DNA of 64,000 bases from Elusimicrobiota bacterium (GCA_041658405.1 JBBAAG010000005.1:16737-80736), one strand, 5' to 3'. Counted from the stretch's first letter, positions 8,230-18,602 are shown. The notes: generated by a model from the sequence alone, not told the origin. Made by a program: numbers and translations.

Positions 8230-8592
8230 ATGGTTAGGGTAAGTAGCGGTAAAGAGTCGCATGCACGGAAAAAAAGGTTATTCAAACAAGCTAAAGGGTA
8301 TAGATACGGCAAAAGTAAAAAGTTTGAAGCAGCAAAAGAGCAGGTTTATAAGTCAATGGCTTATGCTTTTGCCGGGAGAAAAGATAAGAAAGCGGACTTC
8401 CGGAGTTTGTGGACTATACGCATAAACACTGCAGTAAGGTCTTTTGGGTTGAACTACAGCCAGTTTATTGACGGGTTGAATAAAAGTAAGATCGGCCTTG
8501 ACCGCAAAATATTGTCTGAACTCGCAGTGAATGATATGGAAGCGTTTGCAAAGGTTGTTGAAGCTGTTAAACCCGCGTTAAAAAAAGCATAA
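8230..8592 (+). CDS. rplT: 50S ribosomal protein L20 (bL20)
   Basis: 120 residues. L20 is an early 23S rRNA-binding protein needed for large-subunit assembly; in some bacteria it also represses its own operon. The basic N-terminus has the family motifs HARKKRLFKQAKGYRYGKSK and KDKKADFRSLWTIRIN, followed by YSQFIDGLNKSKIGLDRKIL. TTAGGAG precedes the ATG. The ktrB start codon follows its stop codon with no gap. Confidence 0.98.
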   Translation: MVRVSSGKESHARKKRLFKQAKGYRYGKSKKFEAAKEQVYKSMAYAFAGRKDKKADFRSLWTIRINTAVRSFGLNYSQFIDGLNKSKIGLDRKILSELAVNDMEAFAKVVEAVKPALKKA

Positions 8593-9945
8593 ATGGCTTT
8601 TAGCCAAAAGTTTAAGTTAACAGCAACGCAGGTTATATCAATAGGGTTTGTGGGATTAATTCTTGTTGGTACCTTAGCGCTATTTTTGCCTTTCGCTGCA
8701 AAAAATGGTTTTAAGTTCAGTTTTATTGATGCGTTGTTTACTTCTACATCCGCGGTATGCGTCACCGGCCTTGTGGTGGTTGATATCGGGGAAAACCTTA
8801 CCTTATTTGGCCAAATTGTCGTTTTGTTGTTGATACAGCTTGGCGGGTTGGGGTATATGACAATCTCAACATTAATATTCATGTTGTTCCGGCAACAGAT
8901 TTCTATTGTGAATAGGCTGGCTTTAAAAGATGCGCTACAAAAAAGTAATTTTGAAAACATTTTTAGTTTTGTATTATTCGTTGTAAAGTCTACAATTATT
9001 ATTGAGTTAATCGGTTCGGCTGTGCTTGCGGTAAGTTTTATTCCTAAACATGGTTTTCTTAAAGGTATTTACTACAGTGTTTTTCATGCAGTAGCAGCTT
9101 TTTGTAATGCAGGGTTTAGTTTATATTCTACAAACCTATTAAATTGCCAGCGTGATCTCATAGTTAATTTCGGAATAATCGTTCTTATAATTATAGGTGG
9201 TATAGGGTTCCCTGTACTCTACGAGTTGATATACCTTAAAAAACAGCAAAGGGTGTCATTACAAACAAAAATAGTGGTAGTGTCCACTATTGCGCTTGTG
9301 CTTATAGGTACGGTACTGATTTTTTATGCTGAAGCGTTTAATCAAAATACGGATATTCCCAAGGATTCGTTTGGGTTAGCCCTGACGTCGTTATTCCAGA
9401 GTGTTACAGCGCGTACAGCAGGGTTTAATACAGTTAATATAGGTGCAATGACAACTACCAGTTTGGTTGTATTGATGGGATTAATGTTTATCGGCGCATC
9501 ACCCAGCAGTACCGGCGGGGGTATTAAGACGGTTACATTTACGGTGATTGTTTATACGTTGCTAAATGTTTTCCGTGGAAAAAAGGAAGTTAACATACGT
9601 GATCGCCGTATACCGGATATAACGGTGATGAACGCATTAATTATTTTTGTAATATCAATCCTTTGGTGTATCTTTGCTGTAGTATTTATCAATATTGCTG
9701 ATGATCATAGTTTGTTAAATGTAGTATTTGAAGTTATCTCGGCGTTTGGTACAGTGGGATTGTCGGTGGGTAATCCTCAAAATAGTGCGTTAAGTTTTTG
9801 TTCTTTACTGTCAGAATTTAGTAAAATAGTAATCATATTGACAATGTTTATCGGTAGGGTTGGATTTATGACAATAGGGTTTGCAATGTTAACTATGCAA
9901 CCGTCAAAGATAAAATATCCGGAAGAACAGGTGAATGTAGGGTAA
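8593..9945 (+). CDS. ktrB: K+ uptake channel subunit KtrB (TrkH/KtrB family)
   Basis: 450 residues, polytopic inner-membrane protein. It is built from four M1-P-M2 repeats whose pore loops are recognisable: TSAVCVTGLVV, AFCNAGFSLY, TARTAGFNTV and SAFGTVGLSVG. The conserved selectivity Gly is present in each. KtrB forms the ion-conducting dimer that imports K+, probably coupled to Na+, and is gated by the cytoplasmic KtrA ring. Its length fits KtrB better than the longer TrkH. The start codon abuts the rplT stop, so it is probably translated from the ribosomal-protein transcript. ktrA follows after 8 bases. Confidence 0.92.
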   Translation: MAFSQKFKLTATQVISIGFVGLILVGTLALFLPFAAKNGFKFSFIDALFTSTSAVCVTGLVVVDIGENLTLFGQIVVLLLIQLGGLGYMTISTLIFMLFRQQISIVNRLALKDALQKSNFENIFSFVLFVVKSTIIIELIGSAVLAVSFIPKHGFLKGIYYSVFHAVAAFCNAGFSLYSTNLLNCQRDLIVNFGIIVLIIIGGIGFPVLYELIYLKKQQRVSLQTKIVVVSTIALVLIGTVLIFYAEAFNQNTDIPKDSFGLALTSLFQSVTARTAGFNTVNIGAMTTTSLVVLMGLMFIGASPSSTGGGIKTVTFTVIVYTLLNVFRGKKEVNIRDRRIPDITVMNALIIFVISILWCIFAVVFINIADDHSLLNVVFEVISAFGTVGLSVGNPQNSALSFCSLLSEFSKIVIILTMFIGRVGFMTIGFAMLTMQPSKIKYPEEQVNVG

Positions 9946-9953
9946 TAATTAAT

Positions 9954-10652
9954 ATGGCAAAAAAACAAAAGAATTATGTAGTGATCGGGTTAGGGAGTTT
10001 TGGCGCAAATATTTCACGTGCGTTGACCAAGCTTGGATGCCAGGTTTTGGGGATTGATGTGAATGAAGATAACGTAAAAAATATTGCTAATGAGATAAAC
10101 CAGGCTGTGCAAGCTGATGCAGCGGACCAAAAAACGTTGAATGAGCTGGGTATAACGGATTTTGAAACCGTGATAGTATCCATCGGCGAAAATGTTGAGG
10201 CAAGTATTTTTATTACTTTGTTATTGAAAGAAATGGGTGTGCGGAACTTAATAGTCCGCGGGGTTAATCCCATGCACGCGCAGTTATTGTCAAAAGTCGG
10301 AGCGGACCGCATTGTGTTTCCGGAGAAGGAAATGGCTGAACGGTTGGCTGAGAGCCTGGTCTCTCCTAATATTATTGAACAAATAGAATTATCGCCGGAA
10401 TATAATATTACCGAAATATTGTTGCCTCAAATGTTAAAGGGTAAAACTATTAAGGAAGCTGATATCCGTGCGAGGTTTAATTTGCATGTAATCGGGCTCC
10501 GGCGTAAGATGCCGGTTGTCCTTGAAGATGGGGAGACGGATTTTAAGGAAGATCTGATTATTGCGCCACAGCCGGATAGTGAACTTATGGCAGGTGATAT
10601 TCTTATAATCCTCGGGCGTGATGAGGATATGAATAAATTTAAGCATTTATAG
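9954..10652 (+). CDS. ktrA: K+ uptake regulatory subunit KtrA (RCK domains)
   Basis: 232 residues with a single RCK_N plus RCK_C arrangement, which marks KtrA rather than the duplicated TrkA of about 450 residues. The N-terminal Rossmann motif VIGLGSFGANISRAL is at about residues 9-23, followed by the acidic end of beta-2 (VLGIDVNEDNV), which binds the adenosine ribose. The C-terminal RCK_C domain is about residues 140-232. KtrA binds ATP or ADP and gates KtrB. It is paired with ktrB in the same operon. Confidence 0.92.
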   Translation: MAKKQKNYVVIGLGSFGANISRALTKLGCQVLGIDVNEDNVKNIANEINQAVQADAADQKTLNELGITDFETVIVSIGENVEASIFITLLLKEMGVRNLIVRGVNPMHAQLLSKVGADRIVFPEKEMAERLAESLVSPNIIEQIELSPEYNITEILLPQMLKGKTIKEADIRARFNLHVIGLRRKMPVVLEDGETDFKEDLIIAPQPDSELMAGDILIILGRDEDMNKFKHL

Positions 10653-10671
10653 GAAGTTAGGAGTTGTACAG

Positions 10672-10977
10672 GTGTTGTTTATGGTTAAACAAGATGGAAA
10701 TCAAAAAAAGGGTGGAAGTACTAGCCTTACTGACGCGTTGGAGCTTGGGAAGTTTTATTTTATTAATCAAAAGTATGACGAGGCAGTGAAGTGTTTTGAG
10801 GATATTAATGCAAAAAGCCCGGGGAACGAAGATGTATTATATAATTTAGGATTATGTTATGAAATGATTGGTAACACTGCCCGCGCACAGGATTGTTATG
10901 ATAATGTTTTGGCATTAAACAGAAAACATAAACTTGCAAAAAAACATCTTGAAAAACTGTTAGGGATTAATAAATGA
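10672..10977 (+). CDS. Small TPR protein
   Basis: About 101 residues from GTG 10672, which has AGGAG eight bases upstream; ATG 10681 is the alternative. Two tetratricopeptide-like helical pairs cover residues about 25-95 (FYFINQKYDEAVKCFEDI, YNLGLCYEMIGNTARAQDCY). There is no signal peptide, so it is probably a cytoplasmic adaptor. Its partner is unknown. The stop overlaps the pheS start as ATGA, so pheS translation is coupled to it. Confidence 0.75.
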   Translation: MLFMVKQDGNQKKGGSTSLTDALELGKFYFINQKYDEAVKCFEDINAKSPGNEDVLYNLGLCYEMIGNTARAQDCYDNVLALNRKHKLAKKHLEKLLGINK

Positions 10978-12053
10978 CATTAACCGAACTTCTGGAGATT
11001 ATTGAAAAAACAGCGGTTGAAGCTGAACGTGAAATAACGGATACTCAGAATTTAGAAACACTTGAACGTATAAAAAATAAGTATCTCAGCCGGCAAGGCG
11101 CGGTCGCGCAGTTGTTTCAGCAACTAGGAGTTGTGCCTAATGAGGATAGGCCGGCTGCCGGGAAAAATATTAATGAGCTTAAACTGAAACTTGAAGACGG
11201 GTGGAAAAAAAGAAAGGTAGAGCTTGATTCTGGGGGAAGCAGTAATATTGCCGGTGGAAGAATACAAGCTGATTATACACTACCTGGAAAAGATTTACCG
11301 CACGGGCATGAACATGTGCTTACGAAAACTGTTAATAAAATGATTGATGTATTCAAGTACCTGGGGTTCAACGTTGCTGACGGGCCGGAGATTGAAGATG
11401 AATACCATAATTTTGAAGCACTGAACATTCCTTCAACCCATCCCGCCAGGGATATGCAGGATACGTTTTATGTTCATAGTTTTACGGAGAAAGATAAATG
11501 TGTTGACCCGTTAACCCGTCCTGCGCATCTTTTACGTACACATACAAGCCCTGTGCAGATACGGGTGATGAAAAATTCAATCCCGCCTCTACGCGTGATT
11601 TGTCCGGGACGTGTTTACCGTCATGATGAAATTGATGCTTCGCATTCAACTGTGTTTCATCAGGTAGAAGGATTAGCCGTAGGAGAGAAGATTACATTCG
11701 CACAGTTGAAAGGCGTGCTTACGGCATTTATTAAAACATTTTTTGGTGACAATACTAAAGCGCGGTTTCGTCCGAGTTATTTTCCGTTTGTAGAACCCGG
11801 TGCGGAAGTTGATATGACCTGCCCGTTTTGTAAAGGGCCTGGGTGTAATGTTTGTAAATACTCAGGGTACGTTGAAATACTGGGTGCAGGTATGGTTCAT
11901 CCTAACGTGTTTAAAGCCGTAGGGTATGATGTGAAGAAGTATACAGGTTACGCGTTTGGTATCGGTGTGGAACGCGTTGCTATGCTGAAATATAACATTA
12001 ACGACATGCGTTTATTCTACGAAAATGACTTGCGTTTCATCAATCAGTTTTAA
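10974..12053 (+). CDS. pheS: Phenylalanyl-tRNA synthetase alpha subunit
   Basis: 359 residues. Catalytic subunit of the heterotetrameric PheRS, which charges tRNA-Phe. A coiled-coil N-terminal arm (about residues 1-95) precedes the class II core. Core motifs include HEHVLTKTVNKMIDVF, GPEIEDEYHNFEALN, HPARDMQDTFYV, HTSPVQIRVM, RVYRHDEIDASHS, the motif 3 region GFGIG-like AFGIGVERVAMLKY, and a Cys cluster CPFCKGPGCNVCK. The partner pheT normally follows directly, but here it lies about 11 kb downstream, beyond four envelope genes. Confidence 0.97.
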   Translation: MTLTELLEIIEKTAVEAEREITDTQNLETLERIKNKYLSRQGAVAQLFQQLGVVPNEDRPAAGKNINELKLKLEDGWKKRKVELDSGGSSNIAGGRIQADYTLPGKDLPHGHEHVLTKTVNKMIDVFKYLGFNVADGPEIEDEYHNFEALNIPSTHPARDMQDTFYVHSFTEKDKCVDPLTRPAHLLRTHTSPVQIRVMKNSIPPLRVICPGRVYRHDEIDASHSTVFHQVEGLAVGEKITFAQLKGVLTAFIKTFFGDNTKARFRPSYFPFVEPGAEVDMTCPFCKGPGCNVCKYSGYVEILGAGMVHPNVFKAVGYDVKKYTGYAFGIGVERVAMLKYNINDMRLFYENDLRFINQF

Positions 12054-12073
12054 TTCATGTGAATAAGTTCACT

Positions 12074-12102
12074 TTGATATATGGTTGTTAATTACATAAG
12101 AT
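12074..12102 (+). promoter_or_regulatory. Possible sigma70-type promoter for the giant surface protein
   Basis: TTGATA (12074-12079), a 17-base spacer and TAAGAT (12097-12102) lie in the AT-rich gap between pheS and the surface-protein gene, 58 bases before its ATG. Suggests that the envelope block has its own promoter. Consensus match only. Confidence 0.4.
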
Positions 12103-12160
12103 TTAATGTGTGTATTTAAAAAATAATGTTTAAAAGAAATTGTTTATAGGAAAGGCATTT

Positions 12161-15100
12161 ATGAAAAAAAGGTTGTTTATTCTAGCGACGGTGGTATTTA
12201 TTTTCTCTGTGTTATTGTTAGGTGTGAACAGTTCGTATGCAGTATGGACCGCTACAGGCGGAGGGGATCACGGGGGAACGGATTGGATAATAAACACTTC
12301 GTCCAATGTCGGCGGAGTGCACACTAATATCAAAAAGTTTGAGATTGAAGCATCAAAAGAGGTTTTTATCACCACTGGTTCGGTGTTTGAAGTTCATGCT
12401 GATAGTATTTATGTCAGCGGAAAACTTAACGGATACGCATCTGGCCAGCAGGGCGGTGCCGGCGGGATGAATGGTTACGGCGGATCAGTTGGGTATGGAT
12501 ATTCCAGTAGTACGGATGTGGTTAATGTCGGAGGAGGTATCGGGGGAGACATTCCTATTCTTGGTCCTAATGCAGCTGGTGCCGGGGGTGGTTCTGGTGG
12601 ATCGTATGGTGGAATCGGTTGTGCAGGTGGTAATGGTGGAAAATCAACATCGTCAGTAGAAGGAACTGCTATTCTTGGTGGAACAGGTGCAGTTGCAGGT
12701 TCGGTATATGGAACTGTCGTTTCTTCAATAGTGTATATGGGTAGTGGCGGCGGTGGTGGCGGTGCCGGGGGTTATGGAGATTATAATACAAGTTCATTTT
12801 ATCCGGGTTACGCGGGTGGTAATGGTGGAGCCTGTGTAATTTTAGATGGTAAGTACTTGGTTAGTATTAGCAGTGAAATAAATGTTTGTGGTGGAAATGG
12901 GCTAACAGGGGGATCTCCAGTAGCTGGTGGAGGAAAAGGGAATCAGGGTAACTTAGTTGCCGGTGGCGGTGGCGGTGGTTCTGGTGGTGGAAGCGGTGGC
13001 GGGTTATTATTATTCTCAAAAAATATTATACTTGCAAACAGTTCTGTTTTAAAAGCAGATGGTGGTACTGGAAGTGCTGGTGGCGGTAGTGGATATGCGA
13101 TGACTGGTAATAGATTAGGCGGTACTGGAGGTATCGGCGGGCATGGAGGTGGAGGTAGGATTAAGATTGTTTATGGTACTACTTTTACGGATTTATCCGC
13201 ATCTATTACGTATGCATCCGGCGGGGTTGGAGCGAGTAGCGGGACGTATAGTGTGATGGTCACTCCGCGTGTTGTATATAAATACATAGGCGGTTATATC
13301 GCTTATCCTCTTGTAGTGCATTATTCAACTGGCAGTATTGTAATTGACTACACTCTTTTTTCGGGAAGCGAAAATGTTGATTTAACGTTACAGTATAGTT
13401 GCGATGGAGTAAATTATTATGATTGTACGCCCAGGAACGATTCACCTGGTTTAACTGCCAAACTTGGTAATCCCACTGGAGTGGATTTTCAGTTTATCTG
13501 GGATACAGCATCGGACTTCATCAACCGTTCATTAGGTACACAGCAAAATATTAGGTTACGCATGAAACCGGTTGCTGTCAATTCAACTCTTATTGGAGAG
13601 ATAAATGAAAGTAGCCAGTTTTCGGTTGCTGCTCCTTCGACGCCTTCAACTATTAATGATTTGGTAGTATCGAAAGCTGCACAGGTATTGTTAACCTGGA
13701 CCGCACCGTCAAGGTATTCCGACGGTACCGGCGGGAAAGTTGATAAGTATATCATTGAATATTCGAATACCGGAGAACTAGATGAATCATCGTGGTACAG
13801 TGCAGGGACTGTTTTACCCAGGGTAGTTGTTCCGTCTACACCTGGGATAAAAGAAGTGTTAATGCTGACCGGGTTAGATATTACAAAATCGTATTATTTT
13901 GCGGTTAAATCGTTTAATACATACGGTTTGGCAAGTTCTACCTCTGCAATCTCAAATTCTACCGGTACCATGCCAAGTGTGTTTACAATCAGTCAGGTAC
14001 TTGAGGCCGAAAAGGGCGGGTATGGGAAAGTTATATTAGGCGATATTGATAATGACGGTGACCTTGACTTACTTGCAGCCGGTGGGGATGTGGCCAATAC
14101 AGCATCGTTTATGTTACATTATTACTTAAACAATAACGGTGTGTTCGAATCTAAACAGTGGATGGATTCCGATGGAAGTAATCCTTACGGTTTTGCAGTG
14201 GCTAGTCTTGATCTTGGGGACTATGACCGTGACGGTGATCTTGACCTCGTGGTTTGCGGGAAAAATCCTGGCGGTTTTGCGAAATTATATGTTTATAGGT
14301 TCAATGGCGAATGGTTTCAACGTGCACTCGAACCAATGGGTACAGGCGATGGGCTTGTCAACGGTGATGTAAAGTTTATCGACTATGATAATGACGGGGA
14401 TTTGGACTTACTGGTTGCCGGAGGTGATCTGGGTTCAACCGGGCGGTTAGCAATGTATCAAAATAATAGTTCTAGTTATTCATTGACTACCAACGTTATC
14501 CCGTCAGAAGCTACAGGGTTTAGGGCAGCATCGTTGGCAGTAGGAGATATTGACCGTGACGGCGATACGGACTTCATGGTGTTAGGTTCGACTTTGAGTG
14601 TTTCACAACTTTCCTGTGTTTATTATGAAAACACTAATGGTGTATTCTCGGCAAAAGCGTTCCCAATGATTGAAGGAACAGACACAATCGGTGTTTATGA
14701 TGGCAATATAAAACTTAATGACGTTAATAATTCAGGAACCATCGATTTTGTTGTTATGGGCAGATCATTCCCGGGTAACCGGTTTCAGACATATACAAAC
14801 GTTGGGTCCGCGAGTTTCAATCCTACACAGAACCCGTTAGGTACGGGTAATGGTGTGAGTAACGGCGGTATTGCTTTAGCGGATTATAATAATGATGGTA
14901 AAACAGATTTAGTGGTCACCGGGTCATTGAATGGTACGTCAACAAAAGTATTGAAACTTTTTACTGAAAACTCTGTTACCAGCGCAATATACCAGTTCGA
15001 CCAGGACCTGCTTGGGACAGGGTATGGGTATGATTATTCCGATGCTGCCTGGGGAGATATTGATAAAGATGGTGATTTGGATTTAGTGGTTATGGGGATA

Positions 15101-18100
15101 GATAACAACGGTGCACCAAAACTTGTAGTGTTTAAGAATAAAGGGATAGAAAACGGCCTACCGGGAAATGATTATCCTAGTATCGGGTCGGCTAATCTTA
15201 GTGAGGACTATGACTTTGCTACAAAATCGTTAAAACTTAAATGGCCGGCGGCTGATGTGCTGGATTCAGGTGTAACCTTCACCGGTGCGTCGTATGCATT
15301 AAGAGTCGGAACAGTGTCAGGTTCCAGTAACGTCGTCAGCGGATGTTATGGTACACCTCTTAATGGTACACATTTATGTGCCGCGGCAGAGGGTACATAC
15401 AAATATTTGCTATTGAAAAACATATTGCCGGATACTACATATTATTGGTCTGCCAGTGTAATTGATGCGGGGTTGACTCGAAGCAATTGGACAGTTGAGA
15501 AATCAACTTTTGTTCCTGACATTTACCCGCCTGCAGCAGTGAGCGATTTTAATGCTTACCCTGATACTCAGGATGGAGCTGTTTATACTACCTGGGCATA
15601 TACCGGTGATGACGGTAATTACGGTAGTTTAACAAACGCTAAGTACCGTATTTTATTGTCTTCCGTAAGTAATAGTACATTGGTGCAAAGATTTGAATTA
15701 TCAAATGAGTTGTATTTGATAGGAACAGGTGGACAAACTGTTGGCGGTCTCACACCAGGGGTAACTTACTATCTTGGTGTGCAGTTAAGAGATAATACCG
15801 GTAATTGGTCTGCATTATCAAATGTTGCAACGACGTATGCTAAAGGATATCTTGTACCGAATACCGCACCTGCTGCGATAACGAGTTTAGCTGCTGTACC
15901 TGCATATCAAAAAGGTGTCAGTACGCTTGGTACGGTTTCTTTGGAATGGACTAATACAGGAGAGAACGGGTATATAGGTAATTTGAATTCCGCAAAGTAT
16001 AAGATTTATTTTTCAACCAGTTCTTCTCCGTTAACAAGTTCATACCTGTCAGCATCAATGAATATTGCTGCAGGAACTAACTTATTGCACAATCTAACCG
16101 GGCTTATCATAGGCGGGACATACTATTTCTCTGTGACTTTGATCGATAGCATTGGACAGGAGTCAGCAACGGATGCGGTTGCTACGTGTTATGCGAACGG
16201 TTTCTTTGATGATACGCCGCCGGCGGCAGTTACAGATCTTGTTGTTGCCAACCGGGATGGCGGGGCTGGGTCGATAATGCTTAACTGGACAAATACTGGG
16301 GATAATGGATATACAGGTAATTTGGATGATTCAAAGTATCGTATAACTTATTCATCGTTCACGCAAGCTGGAACCGAGATATTTATGTCCTATATCACTG
16401 ACCGTTTAGCGGGTTCGAGAGATGGGCATCAGGTTATTGGATTAATCCCGGGTGTAAGTTATTATTTCTACATAAATTTGATAGATAAAAACGGTATGGT
16501 TTCAGCAAATTCAAATATTGTTTATGACTATGCATCAGGATATCACGATGTTACTCCACCAGCGGCAGTGACGGATCTTAATGCAGTACAAGGGTATCAA
16601 GAAGGTTCTATTGATCTTATCTGGACAAGTGTTGGGGATGACGGTTTTAGCGGTGATATTTCAATGGGTTTCTTTAGGATTACATACTCAAAGTATCCTG
16701 ATACAACAGGGGTGGGGATAACAAAGAGTATACCCTATGGCCCGATTTTGCCGGGTTATCAGTACAGGCAGTTAATAACGTCGTTGCAAGCTGGAGTAAC
16801 GTATTACCTTAAATTAGTTACCATTGACGACGTAGGGCTCGTTTCTGATACAGCTGCTACATCAGCATTTGCTGCGCTAAGTGCAACCCAAGCGCCAAAA
16901 CCTGTTCTGCCGTCACAAATCTATGGTGTTGGTACTTCAACATGTCAAATCAGCTGGCAATGGAATAATGATGGGCAGTACTACGAAGGAGTTAGAATCC
17001 ATGCGGTTAGCGGCGGGAATCCTGTGATTGCGACAATCACAGCGGGTACCACGTTCTGGATTGAAAACATCAGTGGATACAGCGGTTTTGTTAGGACGTT
17101 TGAGTTCTATAATACAGACTATTCCACAACTTCAGTTTCAGTCTATGGATACCCGTTGGCGCCAATTCCGGTTAATGTTCAGTTGGTTACAAAAACTGCG
17201 GGTACCGTTACGCTTTTATGGGATGGAATTGCTGAAAAATATGCAGTTTTATATTCAACTATAAGCGAAACGGCCGGGCCGTGGAATTTTGGTGCTGATT
17301 GGAACACCAACGTGTTCAACCGTTCATATACAGTATCAGGCTTAAAGAGTAATACTACGTATTGGTTGAGGGTAGCGGCATATAACGGTAGCCAGGTATT
17401 GAGCCAGCATTCAAGTCCTATCCAGGTTCTTACCGATAAGTTTGTTGGCCCGGCGCCTGTGCTGACAACGATATCACCGGTGAAGGGAGCAAATACCGGG
17501 ACGATCGCATTAATCGTAACAGGTAGTAATTTGTCACAGGATATCGCAGTTAGCCTCAGTGGTCCATTGGCGGCCACTGCTCCGAGAGTCAGCCAGGAGT
17601 TTATCAGCGTAAATTCAATCCGTGCAACTTTTAATCTGCAGGGATTAACTACGGGTTTATACACAGTAGAGGTAGTCGATCCTGAACAGCGGAAGGCTAC
17701 GCTTGCCGATGCTTTTACGGTATACTATGTACCAGTTGTCAATACAACATTGGAGACCACTGTACGCGCACCTGCGGATAATATGACATCAGTGGTAATT
17801 CCACAAAATGCGTTTGATTCCTCAAACGTATTTGTGAGGTTCAACCCGAATCCTGTACTTCAACCTGAAACAGTTCAACCGGTAGATGTTGTTTCAGCAA
17901 ATACTATAGTGGATAGTATCTCAAGTTTTAAGCGGTTAACCGGTTCTACACGCGAAGTTGCGATTTATCGCAGTAGTGATAATGTACTGATCCAAACGTT
18001 TGTAACTCCGGTGACGCTGTCAATACCGTATGAAGATATAAATAATGACGGGGTTATTGATAGTATGGCGATAAGCCGTATGGCGTCGGTATCAAGTGTG

Positions 18101-18562
18101 TATGCAAATAATCTTAAGATGTACCGGTTAGTCAGTGCGCAGTGGCAGGAAGTTGCCGGTGCTAATGTAGATACCTTAAACAAAGTTGTCCGCGCGAATG
18201 TGTATAATTCAGGTGTCTACGTACTTATCGCGAAGAGTGTGACCGGTGATGTTAATAGAGTAAACGTCGGGCGTAATGTTTTTGTTCCGTCGGCAGCACA
18301 GTCCTGTAAGATATACTTTACTGTAAAAAACAGTGATTCGTATGTGAATGTGAAGATTTTCGATATCAGTGGAAACCTGGTGGATGAGTTAGTACCCAAA
18401 ACCAAAGCATCGGATTTATCCACTAATTCAGTTGATTGGGACGGGTATGATAGGAATAATGCTGTTGTTTCGCCAGGGGTATATATCGCGGTCTTAAATG
18501 TTTCAGGTAATGAGAATGAAACAAAAACCGCGAGGGTGTACGTCGCACAAAGTCTTAAGTAA
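12161..18562 (+). CDS. Giant multidomain surface protein (Gly-rich, FG-GAP propeller, FnIII repeats, FlgD-like C-terminus)
   Basis: About 2,134 residues. ATG 12161 is preferred over 12140 because GGAAAGG precedes it and the signal peptide (MKKRLFILATVVF, cleavage near SSYA) then begins cleanly. Domains in order: a Gly-rich segment with GGxGG repeats (about 90-340); a fibronectin III-like domain (about 495-600); seven FG-GAP/VCBS repeats with DxDxDGxxD Ca-binding loops every 53-59 residues (about 625-980), the number expected for an integrin-alpha-type propeller; FnIII-like repeats starting PPAAVxDL (about 1120-1570); an IPT/TIG-like domain (about 1765-1860); and a FlgD-Ig-like C-terminal domain (about 2035-2134, motifs VKIFDISGNLVDEL and SPGVYIAVL). 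This is probably an exported adhesin or surface protein. The neighbouring PorV-like barrel may help export or anchor it. Confidence 0.85.
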   Translation: MKKRLFILATVVFIFSVLLLGVNSSYAVWTATGGGDHGGTDWIINTSSNVGGVHTNIKKFEIEASKEVFITTGSVFEVHADSIYVSGKLNGYASGQQGGAGGMNGYGGSVGYGYSSSTDVVNVGGGIGGDIPILGPNAAGAGGGSGGSYGGIGCAGGNGGKSTSSVEGTAILGGTGAVAGSVYGTVVSSIVYMGSGGGGGGAGGYGDYNTSSFYPGYAGGNGGACVILDGKYLVSISSEINVCGGNGLTGGSPVAGGGKGNQGNLVAGGGGGGSGGGSGGGLLLFSKNIILANSSVLKADGGTGSAGGGSGYAMTGNRLGGTGGIGGHGGGGRIKIVYGTTFTDLSASITYASGGVGASSGTYSVMVTPRVVYKYIGGYIAYPLVVHYSTGSIVIDYTLFSGSENVDLTLQYSCDGVNYYDCTPRNDSPGLTAKLGNPTGVDFQFIWDTASDFINRSLGTQQNIRLRMKPVAVNSTLIGEINESSQFSVAAPSTPSTINDLVVSKAAQVLLTWTAPSRYSDGTGGKVDKYIIEYSNTGELDESSWYSAGTVLPRVVVPSTPGIKEVLMLTGLDITKSYYFAVKSFNTYGLASSTSAISNSTGTMPSVFTISQVLEAEKGGYGKVILGDIDNDGDLDLLAAGGDVANTASFMLHYYLNNNGVFESKQWMDSDGSNPYGFAVASLDLGDYDRDGDLDLVVCGKNPGGFAKLYVYRFNGEWFQRALEPMGTGDGLVNGDVKFIDYDNDGDLDLLVAGGDLGSTGRLAMYQNNSSSYSLTTNVIPSEATGFRAASLAVGDIDRDGDTDFMVLGSTLSVSQLSCVYYENTNGVFSAKAFPMIEGTDTIGVYDGNIKLNDVNNSGTIDFVVMGRSFPGNRFQTYTNVGSASFNPTQNPLGTGNGVSNGGIALADYNNDGKTDLVVTGSLNGTSTKVLKLFTENSVTSAIYQFDQDLLGTGYGYDYSDAAWGDIDKDGDLDLVVMGIDNNGAPKLVVFKNKGIENGLPGNDYPSIGSANLSEDYDFATKSLKLKWPAADVLDSGVTFTGASYALRVGTVSGSSNVVSGCYGTPLNGTHLCAAAEGTYKYLLLKNILPDTTYYWSASVIDAGLTRSNWTVEKSTFVPDIYPPAAVSDFNAYPDTQDGAVYTTWAYTGDDGNYGSLTNAKYRILLSSVSNSTLVQRFELSNELYLIGTGGQTVGGLTPGVTYYLGVQLRDNTGNWSALSNVATTYAKGYLVPNTAPAAITSLAAVPAYQKGVSTLGTVSLEWTNTGENGYIGNLNSAKYKIYFSTSSSPLTSSYLSASMNIAAGTNLLHNLTGLIIGGTYYFSVTLIDSIGQESATDAVATCYANGFFDDTPPAAVTDLVVANRDGGAGSIMLNWTNTGDNGYTGNLDDSKYRITYSSFTQAGTEIFMSYITDRLAGSRDGHQVIGLIPGVSYYFYINLIDKNGMVSANSNIVYDYASGYHDVTPPAAVTDLNAVQGYQEGSIDLIWTSVGDDGFSGDISMGFFRITYSKYPDTTGVGITKSIPYGPILPGYQYRQLITSLQAGVTYYLKLVTIDDVGLVSDTAATSAFAALSATQAPKPVLPSQIYGVGTSTCQISWQWNNDGQYYEGVRIHAVSGGNPVIATITAGTTFWIENISGYSGFVRTFEFYNTDYSTTSVSVYGYPLAPIPVNVQLVTKTAGTVTLLWDGIAEKYAVLYSTISETAGPWNFGADWNTNVFNRSYTVSGLKSNTTYWLRVAAYNGSQVLSQHSSPIQVLTDKFVGPAPVLTTISPVKGANTGTIALIVTGSNLSQDIAVSLSGPLAATAPRVSQEFISVNSIRATFNLQGLTTGLYTVEVVDPEQRKATLADAFTVYYVPVVNTTLETTVRAPADNMTSVVIPQNAFDSSNVFVRFNPNPVLQPETVQPVDVVSANTIVDSISSFKRLTGSTREVAIYRSSDNVLIQTFVTPVTLSIPYEDINNDGVIDSMAISRMASVSSVYANNLKMYRLVSAQWQEVAGANVDTLNKVVRANVYNSGVYVLIAKSVTGDVNRVNVGRNVFVPSAAQSCKIYFTVKNSDSYVNVKIFDISGNLVDELVPKTKASDLSTNSVDWDGYDRNNAVVSPGVYIAVLNVSGNENETKTARVYVAQSLK

Positions 18563-18602
18563 AAAAATAAAAACTATAATATTAAGGAGACAATGGATTA
18601 TC

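Noticed and set aside
8454..8960. 168-codon minus-strand ORF
   Set aside because: It is antisense to rplT and ktrB, both certain genes, and is low-complexity in composition.
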